From contig JASANC010001321.1 of assembly GCA_030248135.1 (NCBI GenBank), forward strand, positions 33,535 to 97,534: DNA of 64,000 bases, read 5' to 3'. The position numbers and the translations under genes are program-made. Shown here piece by piece: positions 1 through 31,500 of this stretch. This DNA is from Theristus sp. LFF4_11. Its lineage: Eukaryota > Nematoda > Chromadorea > Monhysterida > Xyalidae. Each line of letters starts with the position of its first letter. Within the stretch, counting starts at the first letter, position 1. Under the pieces are notes generated by a model. That model was given only the letters and a program-made list of their open reading frames with translations. It was not told the DNA's origin and ran no database searches.

Positions 1-330
1 GCGTGAAGGCCCATTCATGCAAGCGCGCGCTGAAGCGCGCTGACGCGCGCTGACCAGCTTCATCATGAATGAAGAAATGAAGCTGCGTCAGCCGCTGCGG
101 CTTTTTAGGTTTTTTGCCCATTCACGAACGCGCGCGCTGAAGCGCGCTGAAGCGCGCTGACCAGCTTCATCATGAATGAAGAAATGAAGCTGCGTCAGCC
201 GCTGCGGCTTTTTAGGTTTTTTGTCCATTCACGAACGCGCGCGCTGAAGCGCGCTGAAGCGCGCTGACCAGCTTCATCATGAATGAAGAAATGAAGCTGC
301 GTCAGCCGCTGCGGCTTTTGATGTCCGGAC
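1..330. repeat. 107-bp GC-rich tandem repeat, three units
   Basis: Three head-to-tail units, spaced 107 bp (the same motif starts near 54, 161 and 268). Each contains an alternating run of GCGCGCTGAA motifs followed by CCAGCTTCATCATGAATG, AGCTGCGTCAGCCGCTGCGG and a T-rich spacer. The array is cut by the window start. Inverted copies lie at about 1790-2130. Each unit can fold on itself through ATTCATGA/TCATGAAT-like arms. Confidence 0.85.
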
Positions 331-519
331 CCCAAATGCCGCAGCGGCTTGTCTGAAAAATGAAACGTATTTGCATAATTTCTGCGCTTTCAATTGTGAT
401 AGATGCAGATAAAAAAGGGAATGAATTTAATTGTGGTAAAATTAAATTAATTGAGGAATACAGTAAGTTTTATTGTGCTGCGTTTGTGAAAGAAACCAAC
501 AGATAAAAACGATAAAAAC

Positions 520-600
520 AACTGGGCTACGACGGGTTTCGAACTTTGGCCTCTGAGCTGACAGGCACAACATGTTACCACTGCACTATAGTCGTTGATA
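520..600 (-). other. tRNA-like sequence, probably degenerate
   Basis: Read on the minus strand there is an A-box-like stretch (TAGTGCAGTGGTAACATG) and a B-box-like GTTCGAAACC about 35 bases later, as in a tRNA gene. The acceptor ends pair over only about five bases and the T-stem is imperfect. It is more likely a tRNA relic or a tRNA-derived retroposon head than a working tRNA. Confidence 0.3.
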
Positions 601-890
601 GGCGGGAAGCTCTCTAGGTGTTTGTTCATTAAATGTCGTTCGGTTTTATCGTTTTGTGCTGTTGTCTGTGTTGTCTCCGTACGTGCTGTTTAGTACACAC
701 TATATACCGCTTCGATTCGTTGTTTTTGCCGTTTCAGTGAATGTTTTGATCTTTTGATTTGTGCAACATTCACTAATCATGTGCTGCCGTTGATGAAACT
801 TTTTTTGCAATGCTCTACACCGTGGCAAGGCTAAAAAAGGAAAAAGGTTTCACGCCAAACCGCAGTTGAAGAAAACAATTACTTCACATC

Positions 891-1570
891 ACGGTGTGGG
901 GTACCGATGTGCGCAGCCCTCAAAACCGGTGTGCGTGCAGGCCGCAAGAAATTTATGCGGCGGCACTGTTTCGACACGGGTTTGAGGGCTGTGCACCACT
1001 TTGAGGGCTGTGCACCACTTTGAGGGCTGTGCACCACTTTGAGGGCTGTGCACCACTTTGAGGGCTGTGCACCACTTTGAGGGCTGTGCACCACTTTGAG
1101 GGCTGTGCACCACTTTGAGGGCTGTGCACCACTTTGAGGGCTGTGCACCACTTTGAGGGCTGTGCACCACTTTGAGGGCTGTGCACCACTTTGAGGGCTG
1201 TGCACCATTTTGAGGACTATGCACCATTTGCAAGCAACGTGCAAGCAAATTGCATCCTAGAATGTTCAGTCAAAATGCAGAAATTGTACAAAATTGTTCA
1301 TAAAAAACTGTATTTTGCGGTGTAGCTTTCAAAGTTTTTCTTCACTCCGAAAGTCCATTTCACAATTTTTCAATAAATATGCGCCTAACATCAGAAAACT
1401 TTTGGTGTGAAACCATAAAAAACAGTACAAAAAAGCATTCTGAATGAATTTGGCCCTTTTTGCAGTTTGCAAGGCAGCCGGTGTGATGAAGCAAAGCTAG
1501 CAAAGCTTGTTCTTGCGGGCTGCACACCGGTTTTAAGGGCTGCGCAAATCAGTACCCCACACCGTCGCAC
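891..1570. mobile_element. inverted-repeat element with internal 19-bp minisatellite, copy 1
   Basis: The left end reads ACGGTGTGGGGTACCGATG followed by TGCGCAGC; the right end carries the inverse (GCTGCGCAAATCAGTACCCC then ACACCGT). Inside, next to the left end, is a 19-bp minisatellite. A second copy with the same ends and the same internal satellite lies at 46491-46823. There is no credible open reading frame, so it looks non-autonomous. Long ORFs through the satellite are artefacts of the 19-bp period. Confidence 0.75.
980..1230. repeat. 19-bp minisatellite, about 13 units
   Basis: Direct tandem copies of CACTTTGAGGGCTGTGCAC, nearly identical except for the last two. There are no unique spacers, so this is not a CRISPR array. 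Confidence 0.95.
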
Positions 1571-1787
1571 GGGTACATTCACATAAATTTCACATAAATT
1601 TCTTGCACTACTTTTATGCTTTGTTGAGTATTCGTATTCTCACTGTCACACTTATTTTGAGACTAATTACGCTATACAATACTGTTCAGAATCTGTCAGA
1701 AAAGTACTAAATGATTTAACAAAAAAGTCTTGCAACATTTGTGAAAGATTGTCACTGACAGCAACAATCAGCGATTTTGCACACACA

Positions 1788-2130
1788 AATTTGATGTCCG
1801 GACATCAAATGCCGCAGCGGCTGACGCAGCTTCATTTCATCATTCATGATAGCGCACTTCAGCGCGCGTCAGCGCGCTTCAGCGCGCGCGTTCGTGAATG
1901 GGCAAAAAACCTAAAAAGCCGCAGCGGCTGACGCAGCTTCATTTCTTCATTCACGATGAAGCTGGTCAGCGCGCTTCAGCGCGCTTCAGCGCGCGCGTCC
2001 GTGAATGCGCATGTGCTCCAAAACTGAAGCGCGCTGACGCACGCTGAAGCGCGCTGTTTTTTTGCTTCGTGAATGTGTAGCAAAGTGAAGCGCGTCAGCG
2101 CGCTTCAGCGCGCTTCAACCTCCATGAATG
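1788..2130. repeat. inverted copies of the 107-bp GC-rich repeat
   Basis: Contains the reverse complement of the units at 1-330 (CCGCAGCGGCTGACGCAGCT and strings of CAGCGCGCTT). It begins with TTTGATGTCCGGACATCAAA, which repeats TTTGATGTCCGGAC at 317-330. The two arrays bracket the minisatellite element as a large imperfect inverted repeat. Confidence 0.8.
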
Positions 2131-2578
2131 GCGCTTGACGTGACCTGTCTCAACTGACTATTAAACTTGTGGGATCTGTTCTTTTTGCTCATGCGTATGG
2201 CGAAGCTGCGTGTATTATTTATTTTGTCTCCTCGCGTGGTGGTTCCGCGAAAGCCATTCTGTGGAAAGCATCATTGTCCCTTTTCAGTCGGTTGCGCCGG
2301 CTGTTCATGAGCGGTGGTTTTTTGGTTCGATTTGTGTTTTTAACGAGTATCGTGTCGTGTGTATGTTTTTTTTTATGACGCGCGCATTATCGTTTCAATG
2401 TTTACAACTGGATTCAGTGATGGTGGTTTTTTTAGGTCATCTCCATTTCGTATTCCCAACTGATGCGCAAACGTAACAAAACGGAGTGATTTTGTTTCTG
2501 GCAGCCAGTCTCATTTGTCAAGATAACGAGCAGCGCAAACAGAAGACGAATTGTGAAAAAAATAGTATTCAGTGGATC
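2131..2578. other. presumed 5' region of the myosin XVIII gene
   Basis: No repeat or separate gene is recognised. The reading frame of the first myosin exon is open upstream of the chosen ATG (back to about 2486), so a somewhat longer N-terminus is possible. No TATA box or other core promoter element can be called with confidence. Confidence 0.3.
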
Positions 2579-22371
<19,793 letters not shown>

Positions 22372-24521
22372 GAAACGGTTTTTCTTCTTCTTCAACTCGA
22401 TTACCTTGTGATCAAATGTGTTAATCGTGGCCTTGCTTGCTTGTTTCCACCTTTTTGTTCTTGTTGTTGTACATACATAGTGGGCATTGATGAATGGCAG
22501 TTCGTGTTATCATTTCGTTGTGTTTGTTTTGCTGCGTGTTTTTTTTTTTCTTTCCGAAATCCTCTGCTGTAGCGACGGGATGTCTCGTCGCTTGAAAAAC
22601 AAACTTTTCAAACCAGCCCCCAACCAGCCCGCCTGCTTCACCGTTCGTTTGGATCAACTGGCATTCGAGGCGCTTGTTTGAAAATTTTCAAATTCAAAAA
22701 CCTTTTTGGAAATCAAGCGATTTACCCTGTTGATTCATTTCAAACGGCCTGAAAGCTGACCCGGAGCTACTTTTTCAATTCAGCAATTGGCATCTTCTAC
22801 TTGTTTGATAATGATACTGATTTCAAGTGAACCGCATTGACTGTTTTGTGTTGAGAAAACATCCTGTTAATGAATTAGGTTCCGGAGTTTTTGCCTATTT
22901 TTACATGCAATGGTTAGCGGTTTTCTCCTACCACGGGCATTCGCATTTTTTGGTTGATTGGTAGCTATTTTTTGTTTTTATGATTCGTTTTTGTTCATTC
23001 TTCTCATACCGCAATACAGAACAGAAAATACTCAACTAACGACGAAAAACGAAGGTTCCATGCAACAAAATTCTCGTTTTGCATTTTGTACTCTTCCGTT
23101 GGACGTTTCTCACAAGTTGATTTTCAGTATCGAAATTCCAATGTGCTAAAAAAAGTGAACGAGCGATTGCTTTGTGTGTTTTTTCGTAATCAATTGAATC
23201 AAAACTGCCAAGAACTAAAGATTCGGACAATTTTATTTATTCACTCACTCATGTTAGACATTGTTTTGAATTGAATGGTCAGTTTTTGTTTGACATATCT
23301 GTTTCGTTATCGTTTTTTGTTGTACCGATCAAAACCCTCTGTTGTTTAGATCTGCCTTACTCTGTTTTTTGTGTTACTTTTTGGCACGGGATTTTTCTGT
23401 CTTTTTATTTCAACCAACCACAGTTCCGATATTGGAATTATTCAATAAATAATTTTGAAGAGCACTTTTTTGCTTGAGTTTGAAAATTGCAATTTCACTG
23501 ATACCATTTTGCACCTCATCGTTTCAGTTTTCAGCAAAATTATAGATTTTTTGTTCGGTTTCAAAAGCAAACTAAGCCAGTTTCAGATCTACCACTGTAT
23601 TCGCTTTTTTTCTGTTTTTTGTTGCTTTTGTGCTCTGTTACACAGTAATTTCGGTATTGAACTGAAGTGCAAAAAATCACAACGAATCAGTCCAGTGGCT
23701 GCCTGGCTGGAGGCATTTGAATTCGGTTCCAAGACCAACTTTTGTAGTTTTGCATTGAATGTTCTGATTCGTGTTTTTTTGTCATTTGAGCCGAATGGTT
23801 TTTTTGTGGTTTTGTTATGCATTCCGTGAAAGTTGAAACTTGCACACTTGCTGGCTAAATAAATTGTTTCATTCTCAACTATCTTTATTGTACAACTTAT
23901 GCAACATTGTTATTCAATGTTCAACAGAATGAAAGAGCAAAAATGAATAAAATTGTTTTGAAAGGAATTGGCTGGCGGTGGATTAATTTAGTTTTATAAC
24001 CCTTTAATGTCAGGTGGTGAAAGCTGACAGATGCTGTAACGTCAGCTGTGATATCACATTTGTCCCTGTTTTATTAAAGACAGCGTGGTTCCAAAATGTT
24101 TATGCCAAACCATAACAATCGGAGACAAAACAGTCACCAAAAGCACAAACCGACAGAAAAAGCTGATTGCACAACCGCAAGACCAAAAAATGTGTTATTG
24201 GGATGTGCAATCCAATAAGAAGCAGCATTTTGGTTTTTATGTTGAATCATTCGTGTTTGGAATGTTGTATGCGCCTGAGAGAAAACCAGTGTCATGTGCC
24301 GTCCATTAATCAATCGCATCGCTCCATGATACAAGGTGACCCAAAAAAACACGTCAAGACACTAACATCGTCTTTGGATCATTGGTAGAAATTGACCACT
24401 GTGAAAACAACAAATTTCCGCATGAGAAAAAATTCCAATTTCAATGCCGGAAACAACAAGCATGCTGCTCACTTTGTTGGCGTGTGTTGTTTCAAATCCT
24501 CCTGTATTGTATCTCCAGTTA
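22372..24521. other. intergenic / 3' regions between convergent genes
   Basis: T-rich sequence between the myosin stop (+) and the MLT-10-like stop (-). No conserved coding segment was recognised on either strand. AATAAA hexamers on + (for example near 23444 and 23857) could serve as myosin polyadenylation signals, but they are distant and unproven. Confidence 0.5.
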
Positions 24522-26768
24522 TTAGCCGTGTCCTTCGCTCAATACGCTCGGCGACAGAATGTCCACGTTCAACAGATGCTCGGACAGAATGTCCGGATTC
24601 AAGACGGACGGACTCAAGATGGTGCCGCTGAAGCCGTGCGACGACAGTATGGCCGGGCTGATTACGGCCGGCGTCAGAATGTCCGGACTGAACAGATACG
24701 GACTGAGAATGTTCGGACTCAGCATGTTCGGCGACAATATCGGCGGACTAAACAGGTAGGGTGTCAGAACGGCCGGCGACAAGACGGCCGGCGAGAGCAC
24801 CTGCGGACTGAACAGGTCGGGACTGAGTGTCGCCGGACTGAGTGCGGTCGGAGAAAGCACGCCCGGATTAAACAGGCCCGGCGAGAGGGTGGCGTGGCCG
24901 AAGATGGACGGCTCGAGGACGCTCGGTCCGAACAGGCCCGGACTGAGTACGTCGCGCTGACGGCGGCCCCACGACCGAAGCGTTCGACCGGCGGCGATCC
25001 GGCGGAGTTCGTCCTCGAGTGCGGTCTGTTTCGAGCGGTCGCTCTCGGCCGAACGATCGAAGGCCGTCTCGAAGTACGACCGATTGTACGGTCCGAACGG
25101 CTCGAACAACATGCGCAGCTGGTGGTCGTCGGCGAACGTATAACCGTCGGTGTTCATCTGGTTTAGCTGCTGCTGCTCGAAGGTGTCCATGAACGCCGCC
25201 CACGCCTCGAGCAGACGGAGGTGCGCGCGCGCCAGCAGACGCCGTTGCGTTGCGGTCGCCGTTCGCGTCGTCTTTGAATTGGTGTTGTTGTTGTTGTCGT
25301 CGAAGTCCATGTCGATCCAGTCGATCACGTTCGCGACGGCGTCATTGGCGCCACTAGAGCGAACGATCAACTGAATCCAGTCGTTGCGACGTTCGACGCC
25401 CAACTGCTCGAGAACACTGTGCAACGACATCGGCGACGCCTCGTTCAGACTGAGCAGATCGGGCGAGAACAGTCGATGCCAGCCGCTGCGCTCGTCGACG
25501 CTGGCATCGAGCGACAGGAATTTCGGCGAAAACAAACTGAATCCGGAGACGTTGTGACGTTTCGCCTCGTCGTTGAACACCTCGACCAAGTTCAACAGTC
25601 CGCCGGACAACGGCTGGCCGTTCGTCGAGTTCTTCAGCTGTTGCAGCAATCTCGTGAACGCGTCCTCCTGGCGATGGTGACGCGCCCGTTTCATGCGGTC
25701 GTCCAGTCGTTGCAGTCGCTTGAAGCGATACCACGCGTGCTGCGTTTTACTGTCCGATTCCGAGGTTTTTCGACCGCCGAAAATGTCGAGAAACTTTGAG
25801 GCGACCTCTAGGATCGGCGGCGGCGTCGCCAGTTGATACTTGTCGATTGTTGTGGCGGGTTTTACTGGCGACATCAGTGGCTTCTCGTAGGGCGGCAGTG
25901 GATCGGTTAGACGGTGCGATTGCTTTTTACGTACCGGCGTGTTTAGTCGATAGGAGCGCTTCGCCCTGTGTTGATATCGTAGGCGTTTCGGAGTGCGGTG
26001 ACGATTTGAAATGATGTACGCTGGTAGCTTTCTGGTGGTCTTTCTGCTTTCGGTTGCTGTTCTCTTTGTCGTCGACGGCGTTGTTTTTGAAGTTGCAACT
26101 TTGAAAGAAGCGGACGATTGATGATAGTTTGGTTTGTAAAGCAGCGTCGCCCGATAAAACTGTTGCTTTGGTGGTTCAACGATTGAGATTCGATGGTCGA
26201 ACGCTTCCACGACGCATCTAGCTTGCTGCTGGACATTGTTGCCGGCGCGATCGTAGCATTTGAGCATTCGGTCGCGTCGCCTGTTTATTTTTTAGGCACT
26301 GAGTTGCAAACTGAACAAATTGTTCAGCATAACTGAAAGTTGTTGAGCTACTCATCAATCAAATTAGTAACTTTACTCACCAAGTTGTTAAGCCACTAGT
26401 TAGGTCGCTCAACAGCCCGACTGTTGTTCGACAGTTCGTTGAGTTTTACTCTCAGTGAACGCCTTGATTTGACTCGAAACATTTTCATGAAACAGTATTT
26501 CGTGACGGAATGTTTCAACACAGCTACGCGTCACTAAATACTGACTCATGAATGCCGCTTAATTTGCAAGATTTGTTCTATTTTTTTCATTCAAACAATT
26601 TTTAAATTTTATTGTTTTCACCTTACCAGGATGGTATCTGCCTGAGCATTCTCCGTCCCACGCCAACAATTATCGCCTCCAATGCTTGAGTCGTCCAGCG
26701 GTTGTGCAGTTTCAGCACGTCATCGGCCAACTTTGGATCGCTCAACGGAATTGATCGCGAATGATACG
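24522..26768 (-). CDS. mlt-10-like: MLT-10-like moulting protein, 5' end not found
   Basis: Two exons seen: 26768-26627 and 26280-24522. They give at least 633 codons and end in TAA. The join restores TGG in ...RQIPSW-RRDRMLKCYD. Order: a helical segment (DPKLADDVLKLHNRWTTQAL), a basic linker, LFSPKFLSLDASVDER and LFSPDLLSLNEASPMSLHSV, a central domain (VLEQLGVERRNDWIQLIVRS, AAFMDTFEQQQLNQMNTDGY), a QRRQRD-like basic site, then about 130 residues of a five-residue repeat of the type [L/F]SPxx. Family knowledge: MLT-10 proteins are nematode proteins with DUF644 and proline-rich repeats, needed for moulting and cuticle shedding, and usually secreted. The first visible exon starts with two bases of a split codon, so at least one upstream exon, probably with the signal peptide, is missing; I could not find it in 26.8-28.5 kb. 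Confidence 0.85.
26483..26558. mobile_element. palindromic MITE family B, copy 3
   Basis: TTCATGAAACAGTATTTCGT ... ACTAAATACTGACTCATGAA; lies in the intron of the MLT-10-like gene. Confidence 0.7.
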
Positions 26769-28578
26769 CTGAATACAAGGGGAGAAACAAAGTTTTTTTT
26801 TCAATCATTTGCAGTTCCCCTTCCCCTGATCCTTTTTAGAAACACCGCCTCGGTGTTTGGACCGCTCAGCGTCCTGTGAGCCAACTCGCGGCTGGCCTGA
26901 TTTCTTTTTTTATTCAAAAAGTTTTAACTTTTTGAACAGACCGAAAGCTGAGATCGTAAATATGACACAGAGTTCTGTTCGTCGCCAACCCATGATCAGT
27001 CCGTTTTAGGTATTCGGTGAATAATGTGGCGCATCGATTATTAGCAAGTATTTAGCAAGCATTCTGAATCTCAGTCAAGTAAACAACTTCGTTTTGAACA
27101 TGGTGGTCATCAGACAGCAGGTCAATCACCAACTGCAATATTGGAACAGCACATAAGATAATCGAAATAGCTCATGTTTATCGTATCGAATGTTGATTGT
27201 ATTGGCATCACCATAAATTTCCATAAAAAGAACAGGGGCCACAACGATAGTCACACTGCAAATTATTATGAACAAGTTTTGCAAAGCGTGTTTTGGTGGT
27301 CGCACTTGCAGAAAGGTTAAGATCGGTTTGCCCGTCTAGTTGACTTTATTAACTGTAAGATATGTTCTACATTGATTGGTGATTGATCTTTTTTAATCCT
27401 ACATTTCCGCTACACTGCACAGATCCCGTATTAACAACAACAGTTTTACGTCCGACCTTTTCAATTTGAAAATACACACTTGCCGCCACATATTTTTTTA
27501 TCGTTATTTTTAGTTTATTCACATAGATGAAAAGTAGCAAACCAATAGAATTTAGAGTAAGACTTGTTATACGCGCATTACAGTTCAGCTGGCATTGAAA
27601 TGCATGCCACGCACATTAACGAGATAAATGGCCATGAATTGTTCACTTGTATGACGGATGACAGGACAAAAATAGCCACGTAATAAATTAGAAGTTCATG
27701 TTACTCAACATATACAAATAGAAAGAAGTTTAGCATCCGTGAACATCTCATAACGATGATATCAAAACATTTTACTTGATCGTTTTCGGGTGGTTTTGAT
27801 CTTTTCCCTTCATATGCAAAACAATGTATGCACTTGATTTTCAGAGCCAAGTGATTATGCGACAAAAGCACAGTAACCAGAAATTTGGCAAGCCTTGGGA
27901 CGTTAATCGAAAAAACAATATTTGCACGATTCAGTGCGTGTGAAAAAAGATAGTAAGAGATCACAACAGAACAAAGAAATCACAGACTGTTGAAAACAAA
28001 AGAAATCAGTTCATCGGATACATTACAATAATTAATGGTCAAACATTATACTCGTATGAGAAGCGACAGGATTTTTTTGATGTAAGGGCAAAGGAACCAA
28101 AAAAACTTAGCGTTTGATTTTGACAATAAATCTTCACACCGACAATGAGATCAACGATCAACAAAATCAACAACCACAGAGATCAAAAAATGTCTACCTA
28201 CATAGTAAGCTAGTATATCACCACCACCTACACAATGGAAATCAATTGTTTTGTCGGAAATAAAGTTTTGAATAATGTCAATTCCTAAAAGAAGTCTGAA
28301 GCAGTTGTGCAAGCGACAGATGGAAGACTAAGTTTGAAAAAAATAGAAAAGAAATTGTTTGGACATCATTTTACAAAATCATTATCTATTATTGTCTAAA
28401 CGACTACAATATCGGCCTTGTTTAATCTACAGAAAGAAACTCTTGATTTTTTGCGACAGGGAGTTGGCAATGATTGTTGAAAATTTGAAAAATGCTTTCT
28501 CTACAATTGATATGATTCCTATCTCATATATTTTGACTATGATATTGTCATTCCATTCCTAGTCCGAGCTAATTTCAT
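26769..28578. other. spacer between MLT-10-like and SLC7 genes
   Basis: AT-rich, with no recognised repeats. It should contain the 5' exon(s) of the MLT-10-like gene and the 3' UTR of the transporter gene, both on the minus strand. An 87-codon minus-strand ORF at 27701-27964 has no family resemblance. Confidence 0.4.
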
Positions 28579-31500
28579 TCATTCCTTAGTCGGCGGCTGT
28601 GGGTGCTCAATCGAAACTGCCGGGTCTGCGGCATCTGGAACTTTTGGCAAGCCTGGCGACGAGCCCATGGTATCGTAGGTCTTTGGCTCGAAATCGTTCT
28701 CGACGTTTTCGACGCTGTGTTTCAAGCCGTAGAAGAAGTAGATGGCGAAACCTGATAAGGAAGAAAAAATCAAGTTTTCTCAACTTCACATCACATTCAA
28801 CTCTTTCAACAAAGCAACGAACGTACCAATACTAAGCCAAACGATCAGTCTGACCCAGGTGATTGGATTCAAGTGGAGCATCAGTTGAATGTTCACGAAG
28901 ATGCTTGCCAACGGGATCACCGGAACGAGAGGAACCTGAAAGACCGGATCGCTTTTTGATTTTCTGTAAAAATTCGCGTTGTCTTTTGATTGTTTCGGAT
29001 AAGTAAACATTCAAATGCCTTTGCTTTTTAATAATAATCAGTGAAAACGGACACCACCAACTTTGAAGCGCAAATCTGCGTTACTTTGGTGGTGACCAAT
29101 CACGAGCAGGAAGCATCCAGCCGCAAGTAACAGGAACAACAACGACAGCGCGGCGGCGCCGGCATCGCCGAGCTGGTCGGCTGATCGATATGAAACTCCG
29201 AACAGTAGGAAACTGAAATGAATCCATGAAGGAGAAATTTTAAAATGATCACTGATCGCTTCTGCCGTCTTCGAAGTCCTAGTCTGAAGACGTTGCACTT
29301 TTTTCTTAATACAGCACAGACCACTGGGTTGCAGCGCAACAGACAGGGTGCTGCACAATGTCACAGCAGCAGCGCGTGTCACGCTGTGCCAGTGTGTTTG
29401 TTTCCAACCAAGCAACATTACCGAGTTATAATCGAGAGTGCGCTGTCTTCAAACTAGCACTTTCGGAGTAGTGAATGTAATCAGAGTAACACGACTCACC
29501 AAATGGCGATTCCGCCAACCGCCCAAGCGACCAGTTCGCCAGCGTCGAATCGGCAAATCAGCGGGCGAAGGAAGGCGACTGAAAGCAACATCGGCTTCGG
29601 CTGACCGACCAAGTCGCTGCTCATCAGGTGCGCACTGTCTGATATGTCTCCTGAATGTGCGTGCTTTGTAAAGACGAAACAAACTGCGTGGTGTTCGTGT
29701 AAAAAAATGTGTCACTGTAGAAATGTCGTGTTGCAAAACGTTTGCTTTGTAACACCAAAACACGAAATTTGGCCACTTTCATGATGCACAAGAGGCTGCC
29801 CCCTCTCGTGGCACGGCCTTTCGACTCACAAGACGCTCCGTCGTGCATACATCCGAACTACAGTCGATATCTAAATTACAGCCAAATCAGCTGACTGCTT
29901 GGCGATCGCGTACAGGCATTATAAGTTGTGGGGGCGGAGTCTGTCCAGCAGAGAAAGCACATGCATCACGTGATCGCCAACCAAGCAGCTGAGTGCCAGT
30001 AATTTAGAATTCGACTGTAAACAGTCGCAGAATGACACACGTGGCTGGGTGTTTCTGAGCTCACACGCGAATTTGAAACCACAAAAAATTACAACCAACA
30101 AAAACGCCGAACCATGCTCCGAGGTCGGAGTTTTCGCCAGCGCCTCCGTTTCCCTGTCGACGCCGGTCGTGGCGTTCGGTCGGTAGCGCAGAATCACGAC
30201 TGAGCCGCTGACGATGGAATACGCAGAGAGAGTGCCGATGGACAGAAATTCGACCAATGTCTCGATGTTGAACAGCAACGCGATGACCGACGTTAGGGCA
30301 CCGAACACGACGACGGCGAATGTTGGCACCTGCATGTTATGATTGACGTTAAAATAGGTAGGTAATTTTTTTATGGTTCCACGACTGAATGCGCTTGCCG
30401 GCGTCGGACAGGGAACTGGTTTCAATCTGTACATGTATGTGGCAATTCAAATTGAACTGTTTACCCTGTCTATGCGTGCATTGAGTCTCTAAATCCAAAA
30501 GAAAATATAATAGATTGTTCTTTCAAACAACTACCGTATTACCCCAATAAACCCCCATGGGGGATTAATACGTCAGCGACTTTTAGGGGTGGGGGTTTAT
30601 TGGTGGGGCTGGGGGGGATTAGTGGTGGGGGGGGGGGCTTTATTTACAAACAAATTCTAGGGGTGAGGGTTTATTGTAAAATGGCAAAAATACCTTGCAT
30701 GGCAAGCAAAAAAGTCGCAGAAACTTCTACTCTATAGTCGTCCTGGATAATTTGTAGTATTAGCTGATTGGCTGGTGGTTTTGCCTGAATGTCAAGTTCA
30801 AAAAAGAAATTTTATCTTTTTTATGGTTTTTTGATTTTTGATGTGCGAGCATTTGTGAAAGCGAACAGTTGGAATTTGAGTTGGAAAATTCGTGTGAAAT
30901 CTTTTTCATGATTTGAGAGGCGCAGAAAAATAAAAAGCAGCAGTTTTTATGGCGGATTTTTTGTTTTTGCAAGGACGACGGCAGCGGCGACCAGGCTCCA
31001 AAGTCCAGAACGTTTTTCTTCGCTGCTCATCCTTGAAAATTTGTGAATGGCTGTGGAGCAAAATTTGCAGACACATGAACATATTTGTGAGAAAGTTTGG
31101 GGCCACGCCGCGGCGCGTGGGGTGGGGGTGCAAGCGGACGCAGGCGGTAGCGGACGTGGCACGTGGCGAAATGTGGCGGGGCAGTCAAAAACTTGAAAAG
31201 AGACAGATGGTTGCAAAATACGTTGTCGAAGCCCTCGAAGTCGAAAGCAACGTTGCGAGGGGCCGTGTAAGGGGGGGGGGGACGGCGCCGACCGACCGAG
31301 GACCGACCCCCCCCCCCCCACCGCTCCCCCAAGTGCACGCACACTCCCAGTTCGATCTGGTAAACTGTCACAGCTTTTCTGTCATTGTGAAACCGGAAAA
31401 AGGACGACAAGCAAGATGGCAGAAAAAGAAGGTGGCCGAAACTGAAATGGAAAAATCAACGGAAGAACAACCGGCGGCCGTTCCACGCCGCCTGTGAGAT

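Noticed and set aside
520..600. Functional tRNA gene
   Set aside because: Box A/B spacing is right but acceptor and T-stem pairing is poor; listed only as tRNA-like. The same applies to 18494-18563.
980..1230. CRISPR-like array
   Set aside because: Units are directly adjacent 19-mers without spacers, and the genome is eukaryotic.
879..1248. Three overlapping minus-strand ORFs with 19-residue repeats
   Set aside because: A 19-bp period gives repeats in all three frames of the same strand; there is no start context and no family match. The same pattern occurs at 46370-46904.
24444..25166. 240-codon + strand ORF opposite the MLT-10-like repeats
   Set aside because: It is the antisense shadow of the SPxx repeat; the minus frame has domain structure and splice support.
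27701..27964. 87-codon minus-strand ORF upstream of the MLT-10-like gene, as its first exon
   Set aside because: No signal peptide, no donor that fits the required phase clearly, and no family resemblance.
30949..31497. 182-codon ORF starting MADFLFL in the left arm of the 4-kb element
   Set aside because: The mirror ORF in the right arm (34571-34068, minus) shares only the first residues and then diverges by frameshifts and G tracts; no coding conservation.
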